A DNA stretch of 17,229 nt from NCBI GenBank assembly GCA_964600385.1, contig CAZRJC010000032.1, positions 1 to 17,229 on the forward strand. Direction: 5' to 3'. The stretch comes from DMER64 sp964600385 (GTDB lineage Bacteria > Bacteroidota > Bacteroidia > Bacteroidales > UBA932). Every line of letters begins with the position of its first letter. Position 1 is the stretch's first letter. The notes beneath the pieces were generated by a model. That model saw only the letters and a program-made list of their open reading frames with translations, ran no database searches and was not told the origin of the DNA. A program made the position numbers and the translations under genes. Shown in pieces: positions 14,388-17,229 of this stretch.

Positions 14388-15977
14388 TCATACCCACTTT
14401 TCAATCAATGCTATGAATCGTTTCTTATCTATTGGCTTGGAAATATAATCGACAAATCCGCTGTTCAGGTATTCATCCCTGTCACTCATCAGGGCATTGG
14501 CCGTCTGAGCTATAATCCTTGCTTCGGACCTGTACGCCAGTATCTGACGGGCAGCTTCAATACCATCCAATACCGGCATGCGCATATCCATTAAAACCAG
14601 GGATATCCCTGCGTGCTGCCTGAACAGGTCAACCGCCTCCTGACCGTTTTGTGCCCAGAATATTTTCAGGGGCAGATCTCTGAGAACCGCCTGCAGATAC
14701 ATTTGGTTGATCTTTTCGTCCTCCGCAATAAGAATCTGCTTGCCCCGCAATAGTTCAATGTCAGGAATAATATCCTTTTTTTGTTCAGAAGGTTCGAAGT
14801 GCTCAGGAGCCACAGGAACAAAAGGAATATCGAATGTAAATACACTTCCTTTCCCCAACTCGGATGAAACAGAGATTGATCCGCCGAGCAGGTTCAGCAA
14901 GCCTTTTGTTATATCGAGGCCGAGCCCCGTCCCGTCGAACTTATTCTTATCTACGTATTCAGACCGTCTGAAACGCTGAAATATTACTTCCAGATCTTCT
15001 TTTGACATGCCGATGCCCGTATCGGACACATAAAAAACCAGCTTGTCCTGTTCAATGGAATAGCCAAAATCAATGCCGCCTTCTTCTGTGAATTTCAATG
15101 CATTCCCTATGAGATTAACCAATATCTGCCTCAACCGGTCCGGATCTGTCTTGATAAACAATTCACCGCCCGAAGAAGGGATATGCGCTTTTATTTTAAG
15201 ATTTCCTCTTCCTTTTGCATGCTTAAGCTGCTCAAAGGTTGTTTCCGTCTCCCTTAAAATCTTGTGCAGGGGGCACGTCATCATGGTAATCTTCATCTCT
15301 CCGGCTTCTATCCGGGAAACATCCATAAGATCGTTTATCAGGGCAAGCAACTGTTGGGAACAGCTCTGTATTATGTCCAGATACAACTCTTTTGTTTTGG
15401 CATCGAGGTTTTCCCCATGAAGCAGCGAGGCGAAACCAACCAGACCATTTATGGGTGTCCGGATCTCGTGACTGACATTTGCCAGAAACCGGTTTTTATA
15501 GCTATTGGCCAACTCGGCCTGCTCCTTTGCCTCTTTAAGCTGCTTTTCAATTTTTTTTCTGGCAGTAATTTCAGTCACTATACCGGCAATATGCTTTTTG
15601 GAATCATCCTGATATACAATTTTCCCCACATCGTGGAACCATAGATAATTCCCTTCCGCATTCTTCATCCTGTACTCACATTCATACACGTCGGCGGTTC
15701 CGTTCAGGTGTGCATACATGGCATCCATGGCCTGCTGCACATCTTCCGGATGAACAATTTTCATGAAATCCTGAAATATTGAAAAATCCTCGCCATTCAG
15801 GCCCAACATGCGTGTCTTGTTGTGGCTGAAAGTGATTTTCCCCGATGGAAGTTCCATTTCCCACCAAGCCATTTTTCCTGCAACCATAGCCCTTGTGAGC
15901 CGTTTTTCGGTCGCATTGAGTTGGGCTGCTGCTTTTTTCAGAATGAGCGGGTCTGTTTGTTCATTTATATTACTCAT
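14388..15977 (-). CDS. PAS hybrid histidine kinase with C-terminal receiver
   Basis: 529 residues, soluble, no membrane segment. One PAS/PAC domain occupies about residues 30-150 (WWEMELPSGKITFSHNKTRM, then NYLWFHDVGKIVYQD). HisKA follows with FLANVSHEIRTPINGLVGF (His170), then HATPase_c with NLIGNALKFTEEGG, DTGIGMS and GTGLGLDI (about 270-390), and a receiver with ILIAEDEKINQMY, LVLMDMRMPVLDG (Asp464) and ISKPIDKKRF. The phosphate can move from His170 to Asp464; no HPt protein or DNA-binding regulator is encoded nearby. It starts 11 nt after the DUF5916 stop and ends 1 nt before the HD gene, so the three probably share a transcript. The signal sensed by the PAS domain is unknown. Confidence 0.93.
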   Translation of the reverse strand: MSNINEQTDPLILKKAAAQLNATEKRLTRAMVAGKMAWWEMELPSGKITFSHNKTRMLGLNGEDFSIFQDFMKIVHPEDVQQAMDAMYAHLNGTADVYECEYRMKNAEGNYLWFHDVGKIVYQDDSKKHIAGIVTEITARKKIEKQLKEAKEQAELANSYKNRFLANVSHEIRTPINGLVGFASLLHGENLDAKTKELYLDIIQSCSQQLLALINDLMDVSRIEAGEMKITMMTCPLHKILRETETTFEQLKHAKGRGNLKIKAHIPSSGGELFIKTDPDRLRQILVNLIGNALKFTEEGGIDFGYSIEQDKLVFYVSDTGIGMSKEDLEVIFQRFRRSEYVDKNKFDGTGLGLDITKGLLNLLGGSISVSSELGKGSVFTFDIPFVPVAPEHFEPSEQKKDIIPDIELLRGKQILIAEDEKINQMYLQAVLRDLPLKIFWAQNGQEAVDLFRQHAGISLVLMDMRMPVLDGIEAARQILAYRSEARIIAQTANALMSDRDEYLNSGFVDYISKPIDKKRFIALIEKWV

Positions 15978-15988
15978 ATCTAAGCGAA

Positions 15989-17229
15989 TTAATTGGAGAA
16001 CCAGTAATTGAGTTTAACCATAAAAACGTTGCCGGGGAAGACATCTCCCATGAGCTTGTACCCCTCTCCAAAAGAGAAAGGTCCGCCGGCATCGTATCCT
16101 GTCCTGTCCTGAGACCAGACAAAGTACAAGGTGGATCCGGGTCTGTACTCCCAACGCAGTACCAGATTGCTGCGGAACTGCTGATAATTGAATCCCGGAT
16201 TATCTATTCTCAGATCGAATTCCCCGTCCCCCTCGCTATCGAGCATGAAATCCTTGCCGTTACGCTCAAAGGGTACGTTTCTGAACCTGTTTTCATACGT
16301 ATCATCCATGGGACGGATAACCTCTTTCAGTTGAGTATAATCTCCAATGGATACAAAGGGGCTGCCATAGTACTGAATGGTCAGTTCCGGCGTGATGGCC
16401 CAGTCAATTCTAAAAGTCAAAGCCAGATTACGGTTATCTACCGTTCCCAGAAGCCATGCCGGGGAAGTGGTCAACCGGGAGAACTTCCCGATGTACTGCA
16501 ACTCGTCCAAATTCCTTTCATAAATCGCCTTGCATGATAAAAGCAAATTCGGGAAAGGCCGGTAACTCACCTCGGGCGCCAAATAGAGAAAATTAGAATT
16601 ACTGGTAAGTGTATGAGCGAAAGCGGCATATACTCCAAAATTCAATTTCCTTGAATAATCGGAATAAACACCGGCTTCATATTGCAGGTAATCGGGGCAT
16701 TTCATGGCCATTCCCCCTCGAAGCAACTGTTCGTCAACCAACCTGCAAACGTACTGAGATTCCAGCATGATGGACCAATTGTTGGTCAATTCAAAATCGG
16801 CATCGAGAAAAAACCCTGAATTAAGGCCTTTCCCCTGAAAATTCCATGTATTGGCCTGCGACAGGGTTATGTCATAATTCACGAAAATCCACTGATTGTC
16901 CTTCTCTACATACGACACATTGGTGCTGTTCTTTATGGTGTTTGACACTCTCATGTAGCCCATGTCATTGAATTCCAGCCCGGGGGTACGGATTGTAGCT
17001 GTTTCACTGTAGCGCCAGTGACCCTTGCTCCACCGTCCTATCCTGAAATACGCGCCCAGACCGCTCATCAGTGTGCTTGTGGTATCGTACGGCAATCCGC
17101 TGCCGGGCCTTTGATAATACCTGGCGGGAGAGGTCTGCAGCTTCTGAATAGCTTCTTTGTCTCCTCCTATATGAGTGCCGACAGCCTTGAATTCCACGAA
17201 ATACTTCCGGTCCGCCCAGAATCTTTTAA
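15989..17229 (-). CDS. DUF5916-family outer-membrane barrel-like protein, 5' end outside window
   Basis: Partial: the frame is open to the window edge (KRFWADRKYFVEFKAV is readable before the first internal GTG at 17197), so about 413 C-terminal residues are seen. The sequence alternates polar and aromatic residues in many short strands (for example NWSIMLESQYVCRL, LNFGVYAAFAHTLTS, TIQYYGSPFVSIGDYTQ). It ends with the characteristic DUF5916 block: FRSNLVLRWEYRPGSTLYFV, then FPGNVFMVKLNYWFSN. Members have an N-terminal carbohydrate-binding-like domain, outside this window, and a C-terminal outer-membrane beta-barrel; their cargo is unknown. The GTG at 17197 should not be taken as the true start. 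Followed after 11 nt by the hybrid kinase gene. Confidence 0.85.
   Translation of the reverse strand, partial: KRFWADRKYFVEFKAVGTHIGGDKEAIQKLQTSPARYYQRPGSGLPYDTTSTLMSGLGAYFRIGRWSKGHWRYSETATIRTPGLEFNDMGYMRVSNTIKNSTNVSYVEKDNQWIFVNYDITLSQANTWNFQGKGLNSGFFLDADFELTNNWSIMLESQYVCRLVDEQLLRGGMAMKCPDYLQYEAGVYSDYSRKLNFGVYAAFAHTLTSNSNFLYLAPEVSYRPFPNLLLSCKAIYERNLDELQYIGKFSRLTTSPAWLLGTVDNRNLALTFRIDWAITPELTIQYYGSPFVSIGDYTQLKEVIRPMDDTYENRFRNVPFERNGKDFMLDSEGDGEFDLRIDNPGFNYQQFRSNLVLRWEYRPGSTLYFVWSQDRTGYDAGGPFSFGEGYKLMGDVFPGNVFMVKLNYWFSN

Noticed and set aside
17161..17197. GTG at 17197 as the start of the DUF5916 gene
   Set aside because: The frame continues upstream to the window edge with protein-like sequence, and the family is much longer, so this is an internal valine.

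Overview
The window looks like chromosomal DNA of a Bacteroidota member, most likely Bacteroidales. Supporting signs are large cytosolic hybrid histidine kinases, a lipoprotein GH43 glycosidase with discoidin-like and Fn3-like modules, a DUF5916 outer-membrane protein, a promoter matching the Bacteroidota -7 consensus TAnnTTTG, and AT-rich sequence around start codons. Genus cannot be fixed from the sequence alone. Almost everything is on the minus strand, so the transcription order below runs from high to low coordinates.

Layout. (1) 17229-13733: the 3' part of a DUF5916 barrel-like protein, a PAS hybrid histidine kinase and an HD phosphohydrolase, spaced by 11 and 1 nt. (2) 13373-13711: a lone plus-strand cupin gene, convergent with the HD gene and divergent from (3). 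(3) 13281-11949: a small Cys-rich DUF3795 protein overlapping an ADP-ribosylglycohydrolase, with a good -7 box in front. (4) 12039-10750: about 1.2 kb without a credible gene. It holds two full copies (opposite orientation) and one half copy of a 114-bp palindromic element, two other inverted-repeat elements of about 100 bp, and small hairpins. (5) 10749-7776: WYL regulator, acyltransferase-3 membrane protein, VOC protein and a small hypothetical protein, all overlapping or 1 nt apart. (6) 7666-1: a 1296-residue hybrid kinase with PAS, GAF, two REC and HPt domains, then ABC ATPase, ABC permease, a broken OsmC gene, a secreted cupin and a lipoprotein GH43 enzyme. The first four junctions are ATGA start/stop overlaps and the last gap is 13 nt.

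How the genes work together (inference). Operon 6 couples a soluble multi-input phosphorelay sensor to an ABC-2 type exporter and to envelope proteins. No DNA-binding response regulator lies nearby, so the output partner of both kinases must be elsewhere. Operon 3 pairs a probable metal-binding small protein with removal of ADP-ribose-type modifications.

The most notable observations are: the palindromic element, whose inner stem differs between copies by paired changes; its head-to-tail half duplication, which now supplies the last 30 residues and the stop codon of the ADP-ribosylglycohydrolase; and an internal deletion in the OsmC gene whose ends fall at the two catalytic-cysteine motifs, apparently through a 6-nt microhomology.
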